Assembly: GCA_031261485.1 (NCBI GenBank)
Contig: JAISJO010000028.1
Location: forward strand, 1-52,213
Origin: Propionibacteriaceae bacterium
GTDB taxonomy: Bacteria; Actinomycetota; Actinomycetes; Propionibacteriales; Propionibacteriaceae
DNA: 52,213 bases
Direction of reading: 5' to 3'
Both the position numbers and the translations under genes were made by a program. Numbering within the stretch: position 1 is the first letter of the stretch; every line of letters begins with the position of its first letter. Below, piece by piece: positions 30,798 through 40,703 of the stretch. The notes beneath the pieces are model-generated. The model saw only the letters and a list, made by a program, of their open reading frames with translations. It made no database searches and had not been told where the DNA came from.

Positions 30798-31601
30798 GTG
30801 TATCGGATCGGGGAGTTCTCGAAGCTCGGGAAGACGACAGTCAAGACCTTGCGTTACTACGACGAGGTGGGGTTGCTCAGCCCTGCCGATGTGGACGAGT
30901 GGAATGGGTATCGCTACTACAGTGCTAGCCAATTGTTCGACTTGTACCGCATCGTCGCGCTTCGCCAGATCGGGTTTTCGATTGACGAAATACGCCAGTT
31001 GGCGACTGCGCAATCTCTCGACCTCATCGAACGCCGCCGCGAAGAACTCGCCCACCAACATGCGACTCTGACCGATCAGTTGTCCCGGCTCGACCATTAC
31101 CTATCTATCCAGAAAGAGGGTCTAGCCATGAGCTACGACGTCATCATCAAAACCATTCCGGCATCGAACATTTTCAGTAGCCGCCAGGTACTTCCCAACT
31201 ACTCCGACCTTGGCGCTGCCATGATGTCCATTGGCGCGAAAATCTCCGCCGACAATCCTGGTATCTGCTGCCCAGAACCGGGGTACTGCTGCGCGATTTA
31301 CCACGACGGCGAGTACAAGGAACACGACATCGATGTGGAGATCTGCCAGGAGACCGACAAGCTCGGCAAGGACGGGGACGGTTACACCTTCCGTGTCCTG
31401 CCCGAAGCCCAAGTTGCCGCAGTGCTGCACCGTGGGCCGTACGACACCATCAGCGCCGCGTACGCTTACCTGTTCGATTGGGTCACCAAGAACGGCTACA
31501 CCATCGCCGATTCCCCGCGCGAAAGTTACATCGACGGTCCCTGGAGCTTCGAGGACCCGGCCCAGTGGCTGACTGAGGTACAGGTGCCCGTCACAAAGTA
31601 A
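30798..31601 (+). CDS. MerR family regulator with GyrI-like effector domain
   Basis: 267 residues. The N-terminal MerR domain has YRIGEFSKLGKTTVKTLRYY, DEVGLLSPADVDEWNGYRYY and LRQIGFSIDEIRQL; a coiled coil follows (about 80-112, LIERRREELAHQHATLTDQL), then a C-terminal GyrI/BmrR-like ligand domain (RVLPEAQVAAVLHRGPYDTISAAY, written as RGPYDTISAAY, and YIDGPW). The architecture is that of multidrug-responsive regulators such as BmrR. GTG 30798 is chosen for GGGAGGA seven bases upstream. No target transporter is adjacent, so it probably regulates itself or a distant gene. A stem-loop terminator follows the stop. Confidence 0.9.
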   Translation: MYRIGEFSKLGKTTVKTLRYYDEVGLLSPADVDEWNGYRYYSASQLFDLYRIVALRQIGFSIDEIRQLATAQSLDLIERRREELAHQHATLTDQLSRLDHYLSIQKEGLAMSYDVIIKTIPASNIFSSRQVLPNYSDLGAAMMSIGAKISADNPGICCPEPGYCCAIYHDGEYKEHDIDVEICQETDKLGKDGDGYTFRVLPEAQVAAVLHRGPYDTISAAYAYLFDWVTKNGYTIADSPRESYIDGPWSFEDPAQWLTEVQVPVTK

Positions 31602-31617
31602 ACGACAGGCAAAAGGC

Positions 31618-31651
31618 GAGGCCGCCTCGGACTTAGTCAAGAGGCGGCCTC
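31618..31651 (+). terminator. Stem-loop terminator after the MerR gene
   Basis: GAGGCCGCCTC (31618-31628) and GAGGCGGCCTC (31641-31651): an 11-bp perfect stem with a 12-base loop, followed by TCCTCT rather than a clean U-run. Confidence 0.75.
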
Positions 31652-31718
31652 TCCTCTACGTCTGCCGCAGAGCGAACATGGGATGGTGACCCACCCAGAC
31701 GGAAGTGGTCTCACCTGT

Positions 31719-31861
31719 CCAACTTTGGCCTAGTCCGTACGTTCTCGGCACTGGGCCACGATGTGTGTACAAAGTTAGCTCGAAAATCGGCCTGGAACCG
31801 GCGAACTCTGATCCAAGACCGTTGCCGACCACAGAATCTGCACGAACATGGCCAAAGTTGG
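31719..31861. mobile_element. MITE-like 143-bp inverted-repeat element
   Basis: Perfect 12-bp ends CCAACTTTGGCC (31719-31730) and GGCCAAAGTTGG (31850-31861). Similarity continues inward with mismatches for about 20 more bases. There is no open reading frame of note inside. No target duplication is obvious, so this could also be a large hairpin RNA. The gene-free stretch 31652-32131 consists of this element, the one at 31901-32014 and a REP variant. Confidence 0.45.
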
Positions 31862-31900
31862 CCGCCAACGCCAATTGGGAACCCTAGCACCCGCCTGTCA

Positions 31901-32014
31901 GCGTGTGGATGGGGCTTCGTTCGCCGAGCGTAAAACGGCAGCGCAGGAAGTGACGGAGCCGAAGGCGGAGGCAGTTCCGTGAGCGAGCTCAAGAACGATG
32001 CCCCATCCGCACGC
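31901..32014. repeat. Long imperfect inverted repeat
   Basis: GCGTGTGGATGGGGC (31901-31915) pairs with GCCCCATCCGCACGC (32000-32014) with one mismatch; with the adjoining TTCGTTC the arm reaches 22 bases with two mismatches. The inside is purine-rich with further short dyads. No coding capacity is seen. Confidence 0.5.
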
Positions 32015-32074
32015 GCAGTACGTGAGCCCCTTCAAGACATACCCCGCCAGACATCGGGCATACAGGTTTGAATT

Positions 32075-32114
32075 GGATACTGCGACTCCGTTTCACTCCA
32101 CGCAGCATGACGGG
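32075..32114. repeat. REP-like element, long-loop variant
   Basis: GGATACTGCGACTCCG, loop TTTCACTCCA, CGCAGCATGACG: the same arms as the other REP-like copies in this window but with a longer loop. This is the form widespread in many bacterial genomes. Confidence 0.6.
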
Positions 32115-32131
32115 GACTCTCCTGTACAACC

Positions 32132-32167
32132 CAGTACGCCGTCCACCCGAAGGCGAACGGCGTACTG
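32132..32167 (-). terminator. Stem-loop terminator of the mut operon
   Basis: CAGTACGCCGT (32132-32142) and ACGGCGTACTG (32157-32167), an 11-bp perfect stem with a 14-base loop, just beyond the mutB stop (32188) in the direction of transcription. Confidence 0.75.
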
Positions 32168-32187
32168 AAAGGAAAGGAACAAAGCCT

Positions 32188-34341
<2,154 letters not shown>

Positions 34342-34343
34342 GG

Positions 34344-36221
34344 TTATGCTCCCAACTTTTCGAGGGTGGAGGCGAGGAAGTCGGCGACGTTCATGCCGTC
34401 GAAGATCTCGCCATCAATGTACTGATCGGCCTCGTCAGAGCCGATTTCTGTCTTCCGGCCGGCAAGCCATACCTCCAGGCCAGCAGCCTTCGCAGTCTTG
34501 GCCGCGTCGAGCGCCTGTGCGGCGTACACCTTGGTCGAAGAAGCAAGGATGACAATCGTCGTGTCTTCAGCTTGCGCTGCCTTCACGATCTCATCAGGAC
34601 TCGGGCCTTCCAACTCTGGGAAGGCGAGACCGCCGACGAGTAGCAGATTCGATGTGAATTGCTCGCGCCCGCCAAAGTCGCGCCTCTCGCCCAGGCAAGC
34701 CAAGAGGACTCGGGGAGTGTGACCCTTCGCCTTCTCGAAAACACGCGACTTGTCGCGCAGCGCCTCGAAAATCTCGGCGTCACGATGGGCTTTGAGGCCC
34801 TTGTACGCCGGTGCGGCGGGACGGGGGAGGAAGTCGGTGGGGGCTTCTTCGTCAGCCTTGGGGAACATGGACACGCCAGTCAGCGCGAGCTTGCGGGTGG
34901 CCAGGCGAGAATTGCGCTCGTCGGAAACGGCAGTGATCCATTCGGCCACCTTGCCCGATTCGAGCGCTTCTTTCATACCGCCGAGGGCTTCGATTTCTTG
35001 TACACGCGCCCACGCTTTGGCTCCGACCTGGTCGGTCAGCGACTCGAAGACCCAGGCGCCACCAGCGGGGTCCTTGACCGCGCCGATGTGCGCCTCTTCG
35101 GCAACGACCAACTGTACATTGCGCGCAACGCGGCGGGAGAAGGCGGACGGCAGTCCGTACACCGAATCGTGCGGAAGGACGGTAATGAGTTCAGCCCCGC
35201 CCGCAGCGGACGAGAAAGTGGCAATGGTGGAACGCAAGACGTTCACCCACGGATCGTCCTTGGACAGCATGCGCCACGAAGTGACGACGTGCTGGATGGC
35301 CCCACGGCCATCCTCGGGGACCTCCAAGACCTCGCCCACACGGGCCCACAAGCGTCGCAGCGCACGCAGGCGGGCGATGGTGAGGAACTCGTCGGCGGTG
35401 GCGGCCACGCGGAAAGAGATGGTGGAGAACGCCTCGGCGGCACTCAGGCCCGCGTCGGTCAGGACGCGCACGTACTCAATGCCGGTCGCAATGGCGAAAG
35501 CCAACTGGTCGATATCGCCAGCGCCCGCATTGTCATACGGCGTGACGTCCACGGTGAAAGCACGCAGGCCCGGGAAGGCTTTTGCCTTCTCAGACCACGC
35601 TTTGAGGTGATCGAGGGAGACGGGCTTGCCCGTTACCGCTGAAGAACCGATGGGGTCGATACCCAGAGAGCCGGTCGGTGCAGCAGCACCATTGCTCATG
35701 AGGAATCCCAGAAGAGCGTAGGCGGCTTTCTCCTGGTCGGTGATCGACGACACGGAGATAGCGGCCGCGTCGGGGATGACCTGGTGGAGGACCTTGGGCA
35801 CATCGGCGGGTGCGATGGCGTCGGGGTCCACGCGCAGCCATACTCCTGTGGCGCCTGCGTTGAGGTCGGCCAGAATCGCAGCGGTTGTACGAGCGACGTC
35901 CCCATCCTCGTGAAGCTGGGTCACTGCCCATGGCGCTTCAGGGTCGGGCAATTCCGAACCGCGGGTGAACGGGACCTGGTCGGGATACCCGATGCTCTCG
36001 TCCCCCGTAGCCTGGTCTTCGCCGGAGCGGACCGTCTCGGTGTACAAGGGGTCAATCGTCACCCCGTCAACCAAGGTTGTGGTTAGGCGCTTGATGGCCT
36101 GGTCAATCGTCAGCTCGGTACCCGGCGGACGCTTCCTATTCAATACCTTGAGAACCTCACGGTCCCACTCTTCGCGTGTTTGCGTGGGGAAATCCCCCGC
36201 CAACACCATGTTGTCCGTCAT
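34344..36221 (-). CDS. mutA: Methylmalonyl-CoA mutase small (beta) subunit
   Basis: A 625-residue partner of mutB in the heterodimeric actinobacterial enzyme. It keeps the barrel fold ([40 protein letters not shown]), but the cobalamin-binding DxHxxG motif of the large subunit is replaced ([12 protein letters not shown]), so it does not bind B12, as expected for the structural subunit. The ATG at 36221 is preferred over 36242 because AGGAGGG precedes it by six to eight bases. It overlaps nothing upstream; 174 nt separate it from the phosphate-transport genes. A possible -10 TAAGCT is at 36285-36280 on the minus strand. No cobalamin riboswitch was recognised upstream. Confidence 0.96.
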   Translation of the reverse strand: MTDNMVLAGDFPTQTREEWDREVLKVLNRKRPPGTELTIDQAIKRLTTTLVDGVTIDPLYTETVRSGEDQATGDESIGYPDQVPFTRGSELPDPEAPWAVTQLHEDGDVARTTAAILADLNAGATGVWLRVDPDAIAPADVPKVLHQVIPDAAAISVSSITDQEKAAYALLGFLMSNGAAAPTGSLGIDPIGSSAVTGKPVSLDHLKAWSEKAKAFPGLRAFTVDVTPYDNAGAGDIDQLAFAIATGIEYVRVLTDAGLSAAEAFSTISFRVAATADEFLTIARLRALRRLWARVGEVLEVPEDGRGAIQHVVTSWRMLSKDDPWVNVLRSTIATFSSAAGGAELITVLPHDSVYGLPSAFSRRVARNVQLVVAEEAHIGAVKDPAGGAWVFESLTDQVGAKAWARVQEIEALGGMKEALESGKVAEWITAVSDERNSRLATRKLALTGVSMFPKADEEAPTDFLPRPAAPAYKGLKAHRDAEIFEALRDKSRVFEKAKGHTPRVLLACLGERRDFGGREQFTSNLLLVGGLAFPELEGPSPDEIVKAAQAEDTTIVILASSTKVYAAQALDAAKTAKAAGLEVWLAGRKTEIGSDEADQYIDGEIFDGMNVADFLASTLEKLGA

Positions 36222-36381
36222 CGAACTCCCTCCTGGGATCATCGGGGCACGCGCTGCCCTTGGGAAAACTGTCGTGAACAGCTTATCGTGTCTCGGAGCG
36301 CGCTACGGCACCGAGAGAAAGGGTAATGTGCCAATGACGTAAGTCCTGGCCAAAGATGGGTAAGGGGTGTGTGCGGTCGGC

Positions 36382-36395
36382 GCGCGAAGTCGCGC
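36382..36395 (-). terminator. Short GC palindrome at the end of the phosphate-transport operon
   Basis: GCGCGA-AG-TCGCGC directly abuts the stop codon of the small membrane protein. It shares the GCGAAGTCGC core with the REP-like family. Confidence 0.4.
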
Positions 36396-36638
36396 TTACC
36401 AAGGCTTCGGAAAGTACGGGATGATGAGCCACAAACCGAAGAGACCGACGAGACCTACGAGGACCAGAGCGCCCCAGCCAGCCACACGCTTGCCAGGAGA
36501 CGACTCGGCGAGACCCTCGTCGGGCGTGAAGCACCAGTTGGAGAAGACCACGAGCGACACAATGAGACATGTGGCAAGGATGGTGACGAGGGCTACTTGG
36601 CCCAGTGCGCCCCAATTGACGGCGAGCAAGGGAGTCAT
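36396..36638 (-). CDS. Small membrane protein linked to the PiT transporter
   Basis: 80 residues with two helices (about 12-34 and 51-74, GWGALVLVGLVGLFGLWLII) and a short connecting loop (FTPDEGLAESSPGKRVAG). The ATG overlaps the PiT gene stop by 4 bp, so it is translated with it. Mycobacteria have a similar-sized membrane protein after pitA (Rv0544c after Rv0545c), so it may be an accessory subunit. Function is unproven. Confidence 0.75.
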   Translation of the reverse strand: MTPLLAVNWGALGQVALVTILATCLIVSLVVFSNWCFTPDEGLAESSPGKRVAGWGALVLVGLVGLFGLWLIIPYFPKPW

Positions 36639-38056
36639 CGAGGGACCTCCGCGTCCGCCGACGCGAGAACCTTGTCCGCTTCTGATGCCCCACGCTTCGA
36701 ATTGGTCGTTTCGTCCTCCTGGGCTGAACGCAACTGTTCGGGTGGCAATCTCCAGCGTTTCTTGTCCTTGAGGCGGACCACGCGCAGGGGAGTGTTGGCC
36801 GCCGGGTTGCCTGCAATCTTGTCGGGCAGTTGTGGCATGACCGGACTGGGGATGGGGGAGCTTTCACGGGCGACAGCAGCCTTGGCTACTGCGGCGGTCT
36901 TGGTGAAGACCGTTACCTCATGGCTCTCTGTCACGTTCTCAGCGCTGATGTGATTCTTTGAGGCCATGACCTTGACGCCGATGGCAACCAGGACGAGGAC
37001 AACAAGTACGGTTGCGAAACCCCATGCGCCTTTGTGGGCCAGCCACGTGGCGAGGGCCCCGACGAGGGCGGCGGCGGGAAGCGTGAGGAGCCAGCCGACC
37101 AACATGCGACCTGCTGTGGCCCAACGGACCTCGTCAGGAGTACGGCCCAGGCCGGTTCCCATGACGGCCCCGGAGACGACGTGTGTGGTTGACAAGCCAA
37201 AACCAAGATGAGAGGAAGCCAGAATCGCGGCCATCGAGGCAGTCTCGGCGACGAATCCCTGCGGAGACTCGATATCAGCCATGCCTTTGCCCATGGTGCG
37301 CATGATGCGCCACCCGCCAGAGTACGTACCCGCAGCGATAGCCAAAGCGGCAATGATGATGACCCACCAGTGCGGGGCGTGGTCAGGAGCGGCGAACCAC
37401 CAAGGAGTCTGCCCTGCGTGCTTCTCCGTGTAATCCATCGACCCGGCAACGAGGACCAGGGTGATGATGCCCATCGTCTTTTGCCCGTCGGAGGTCCCGT
37501 GCGCCAAGGCGACCATGAGCGATGAGAAGCGCTGGGCGTTGCGGAATCGCTTCTTGGTGGCTTTGCTGGCTGAATCAGAGTCGTGGTAGGCAATCTTTGT
37601 TGCAAGGTAAGAGGCGAGGCCGGCCACGAGGGGAGCGACGAGGGCAGGGAGCAGAATCTTGGAAACCACGACGTCGAACCGCACACCGGCCAGGCCCGCC
37701 TGCATGAGGACGGCTCCGATGAGCGCCCCGAAGATCGCGTGGGAAGACGAGGAGGGAAGGCCGAGCAGCCAGGTCAACAGATTCCAAATAATGGCCCCGA
37801 CAAGTGCTGCGAACACCGTCTCAGGGGTGACTAGAGTATCGTCCACCATTCCAGAGGAGATGGTCTTCGCAACCTCGGTCGAAAGGCACGCGCCGATGAG
37901 ATTCATCAAGGCGGCGAGGAGTACAGCTTGCTTCGGCTTGAAAGCGCCTGTTGTCACCGACGTTGCCATGGCATTGGCAGAGTCGTGAAAACCATTGGTG
38001 AAGTCGAACACGAGCGCTGTAACTACAACGACAAGAACAATAGCTTCAGCGCCCAT
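36635..38056 (-). CDS. PiT family inorganic phosphate transporter
   Basis: A 473-residue cation-coupled phosphate permease. The two inverted PiT repeats carry the signature motifs FDFTNGFHDSANAMATSV (about 17-34) and SSHLGFGLSTTHVVSGAVMG (about 280-300), plus GLPSSSSHAIFGALIG in the first half. About ten membrane helices are present. The C-terminal ~85 residues are a hydrophilic, charged tail (KDKKRWRLPPEQLRSAQEDE) not needed for transport in shorter homologues. ATG with GGAGGA seven bases upstream. The 235-bp gap upstream contains GTTCATCCACC (38128-38138), a weak PhoP-box-like match, and no gene. Confidence 0.95.
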   Translation of the reverse strand: MGAEAIVLVVVVTALVFDFTNGFHDSANAMATSVTTGAFKPKQAVLLAALMNLIGACLSTEVAKTISSGMVDDTLVTPETVFAALVGAIIWNLLTWLLGLPSSSSHAIFGALIGAVLMQAGLAGVRFDVVVSKILLPALVAPLVAGLASYLATKIAYHDSDSASKATKKRFRNAQRFSSLMVALAHGTSDGQKTMGIITLVLVAGSMDYTEKHAGQTPWWFAAPDHAPHWWVIIIAALAIAAGTYSGGWRIMRTMGKGMADIESPQGFVAETASMAAILASSHLGFGLSTTHVVSGAVMGTGLGRTPDEVRWATAGRMLVGWLLTLPAAALVGALATWLAHKGAWGFATVLVVLVLVAIGVKVMASKNHISAENVTESHEVTVFTKTAAVAKAAVARESSPIPSPVMPQLPDKIAGNPAANTPLRVVRLKDKKRWRLPPEQLRSAQEDETTNSKRGASEADKVLASADAEVPR

Positions 38057-38291
38057 CGGAGATCCTCCAGGCTGGGATTACCATCACGAATAGGGAGTCT
38101 AACAGGGGATTATGCCGCGGGAAAGTGCGTTCATCCACCAGAAACAAAGCACTGTTTTCTCATCTATGTAAACGACCTGTATGCATTGTTTTCTCGACGC
38201 AAGCGCCTGACAAGCACACTCAGTGACGAGTCTTGGTGAAAAGCGGAAAAATGGCGCGATCCGTGGAGGCCAGATTTTGCCGGAAATTTCA

Positions 38292-38852
38292 CTAGAGATT
38301 CCATTGTAGAATCGCCGAACTCTCCTTCTCATACCCCAAAACGGACAGACTGCCGGTCTTCAAGGGGAAGGCCCCACCGTGGGCGATACTCACCCCAACC
38401 CAGGTCAGCGCCAAGACGCGCAGGGCATGACCATGGCCGAAGACGATGGCTCGCTCGACTCCGGAGAAGCGCACGCGATTGACCACGCGGCTCAGGCGCT
38501 CGACCACTTCGTCGGACTGCTCGCCGCCCGGGATGTGGGAGGTCCAGATTCGCCAACTCGGCACTTGGGCGCGTATCTCGACAGAAGACAGCCCCTCGAA
38601 CTGTCCGTAATACCACTCAGCTAGGTCGTCGTCGATGACGGGATCGGGAAAACCGGCCAATTCGGCGGTCCTTAATGCCCTCTTTCTGGGTGAACTGAGG
38701 ACCAGGCCGAAGTCATCGGGGTTCAGGCGCGGGCGTAAAGATTCGGCTTGTTCTCGACCGTTCTCAGTCAGGTCAAGGTCGGTGATGGAGGTGTGCCGTC
38801 CGTTTCGGCTCCATTCGGTCTCGCCGTGGCGAACAAGGTACAGGTCTGTCAT
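38292..38852 (-). CDS. Histidine phosphatase family protein
   Basis: 186 residues of the phosphoglycerate-mutase-like superfamily. Catalytic RHG motif near the N-terminus (LYLVRHGETEWSRNGRHT; phospho-histidine His9), LTENGREQAESL, SSPRKRALRTAEL (second Arg), the acid residue in DDLAEWYYGQFEG, and the second His in VFGHGHALRVLA. This pattern (YLVRHGETEW...FEG) is common in broad-specificity phosphatases rather than glycolytic mutase. The natural substrate is unknown. The ATG at 38852 follows TAGGCT-N6, a leaderless signal. Confidence 0.92.
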   Translation of the reverse strand: MTDLYLVRHGETEWSRNGRHTSITDLDLTENGREQAESLRPRLNPDDFGLVLSSPRKRALRTAELAGFPDPVIDDDLAEWYYGQFEGLSSVEIRAQVPSWRIWTSHIPGGEQSDEVVERLSRVVNRVRFSGVERAIVFGHGHALRVLALTWVGVSIAHGGAFPLKTGSLSVLGYEKESSAILQWNL

Positions 38853-38858
38853 GACAAG

Positions 38859-38864
38859 AGCCTA
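38859..38864 (-). promoter_or_regulatory. -10 element (TAGGCT) for leaderless phosphatase gene
   Basis: On the minus strand TAGGCT, CTTGTC, ATG at 38852. Confidence 0.6.
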
Positions 38865-38901
38865 TAACGGAATGCCGAATGACGCGGATGTTTGGGGATT
38901 A

Positions 38902-40701
38902 CTATCCTGTCCAACCCACATTTTCCCACCGCGTGGTGGCGAGTCCGTCGGGGCCAAGGTTCGCCACGGTCGGGCGGGTGAAGAAGACTTCGGGCACCTC
39001 GTACAGGGGAATGAGCGGCCCGTACTTCCACACCGTCACCGCCATCGCGCCCAAGCGGGCCCGTCGGGAGTCGACATCGGGGTCGTGCGCAGCGGCGTAC
39101 ACGGCTGAGGCCACGTCGCCATTGTCGTATCCCCAGGAGTTGTCGGTGGCGAAACGGTCAGCCGAGCACAGTGGCGAGCGGTCGAGCAGGGTCACCCCGG
39201 TCAGATCGTAACTCTCGGGCAACACGTTCGCCGTGCCTGCGTATACCAAGGTCACTGCGATGCCCAAGCCTCGCAGTTGCGCCCTTACCGAAAACCCTTC
39301 ATTCTCCGCGAGTGTATCCCCTTGTGGAATGGCAAATCTGAGTACAAGCTTCACGCCGTTGAGCGCCCTGATTCCGTCTTCGCCCACTACGTACCCGGCC
39401 TGGTCCAGCGCTTCGGCCGCGTCCGCAGCAGTCCACTCGCCAGAGTCAGCGGCAAGATTGACGTACCCATCCTGGAAGGGGCGGAAGACCGGATTGTCCA
39501 AGGTGGTGACATTGACCAGACCGGCCAGGTCCGAGGAGCCGATCCTGTAGCGGTCAAGGCCCGCGAGCACCGCGCGGTACACCAGCGGGCTCGCCAAAGG
39601 CCCGGACTTGAGATTGGCGACGAGCCAACGACTGGTCGGCCCAACATCGGCGCGCAAAGAGATGTCCGATAATCCAGCCACCTTCGCGTACACGTTCGGG
39701 TCGGTGACCCAGAACGAATCCACAGTGCCACGCTCGTACTCCAAGGCCAAGTTGCCGGGATCCACGAGACGCAATTCGACCGAATCCATCAGTGGTGGAT
39801 CGCCCCACCATAGGTTGTTGCGCACCAGGCGCAAGGTCTCCCCGTCCCAGCTCGCGTAGCGGAAGGGCCCGGAGAAATACCCCTCCTTGTCCGCCAGCGA
39901 ATCCCAGGGCTGCGTGGGGATAGTGGCGGGGCCTTGATAGGTCGGCGTATGTACCGGAGGCTGGGTTCCAGGTTCAGGAGGCGAGTCGGGCGGAGTCGAA
40001 GGTGGGCTTGGGGTCGCGGGCACGGCTGGGTCCGAGGTCGAGGTCGCGCGCCACGGGCCGCGTGCGAAGGTGGCGGGCCAGTCCTTGTACGCCTGGTCGT
40101 ACATCACGACGACAGTGTGCTCGTTCTCGCCCTGTTCGATGAGGGCAATCGACTCGAACCCGCGCCCCTCGCACTGTGGGGATTGCTGTGCCACACACAC
40201 CTGCCAGGTCCACCAGAAATCCTCGGCTGACAAGGGGATGCCGTCATTCCATACAGCTTGCGGCCGTAGGGTGTACGTCACGGAGTTGGCCTCGAAAACA
40301 GGCTCGGATTCGAGCCACGTTGGGTCCCAAATCCAGTCGCCGTGCGAATCTAGAGTGAAGAATCTCGGGGACATGATGTCGGTCACGAGGTCCAGCGCCT
40401 GGTTTGCCGAGGTCCACAGGTTCCACGACTCCGGGAACGAGTCAACAGCGATACGCAAGACTCCCCCGTCCGCCAACTTCTGCCGACTCACGGGATTGGT
40501 CTTGCCGCCGGGCTCGGACATAGTGGGTGTTTCGCTTGGGGTAAATGGTGTCGGGTCGATGCTCTCCGAACCGCTCGCCGATGGGGAAGCGGACGGGTCC
40601 GCGCCTGGCGTGGGACCACAAGCGCTCAACCCTAGGGCAAGGGCAAGGCTCAGCCCGAGCGCGAGAATGCCGTCCCGTGTGGGACTTGCTCCCCGAGTCA
40701 T
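38902..40701 (-). CDS. Family 5 solute-binding-protein-like lipoprotein (LpqW-like?)
   Basis: 599 residues. Lipoprotein signal with lipobox LGLSAC (lipidated Cys28), then SBP_bac_5 fold segments (GGVLRIAVDSFPESWNLW, VWNDGIPLSAEDFWWTWQ, GYFSGPFRYASWDGETLRLV). Two Pro/Ser/Thr-rich stretches, at about 29-65 (DPSASPSASGSESIDPTPFT) and in an insertion near 230-265 (PATPSPPSTPPDSPPEPGTQ), look like O-mannosylation substrates. No permease or ATPase is adjacent, unlike true Opp systems. The ATG at 40701 is 2 nt after the PMT stop, so it is coupled to the mannosyltransferase. Mycobacterial LpqW has this fold and acts in mannolipid assembly; a similar role is possible. Confidence 0.85.
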   Translation of the reverse strand: MTRGASPTRDGILALGLSLALALGLSACGPTPGADPSASPSASGSESIDPTPFTPSETPTMSEPGGKTNPVSRQKLADGGVLRIAVDSFPESWNLWTSANQALDLVTDIMSPRFFTLDSHGDWIWDPTWLESEPVFEANSVTYTLRPQAVWNDGIPLSAEDFWWTWQVCVAQQSPQCEGRGFESIALIEQGENEHTVVVMYDQAYKDWPATFARGPWRATSTSDPAVPATPSPPSTPPDSPPEPGTQPPVHTPTYQGPATIPTQPWDSLADKEGYFSGPFRYASWDGETLRLVRNNLWWGDPPLMDSVELRLVDPGNLALEYERGTVDSFWVTDPNVYAKVAGLSDISLRADVGPTSRWLVANLKSGPLASPLVYRAVLAGLDRYRIGSSDLAGLVNVTTLDNPVFRPFQDGYVNLAADSGEWTAADAAEALDQAGYVVGEDGIRALNGVKLVLRFAIPQGDTLAENEGFSVRAQLRGLGIAVTLVYAGTANVLPESYDLTGVTLLDRSPLCSADRFATDNSWGYDNGDVASAVYAAAHDPDVDSRRARLGAMAVTVWKYGPLIPLYEVPEVFFTRPTVANLGPDGLATTRWENVGWTG

Positions 40702-40703
40702 CG

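Noticed and set aside
31656-32187. Short open frames in the gap before mutB
   Set aside because: They lie on inverted repeats and show no coding features, start signals or conserved motifs.
36222-36395. Cobalamin riboswitch upstream of mutA
   Set aside because: I looked for the B12-box core and its hairpins and did not find them.
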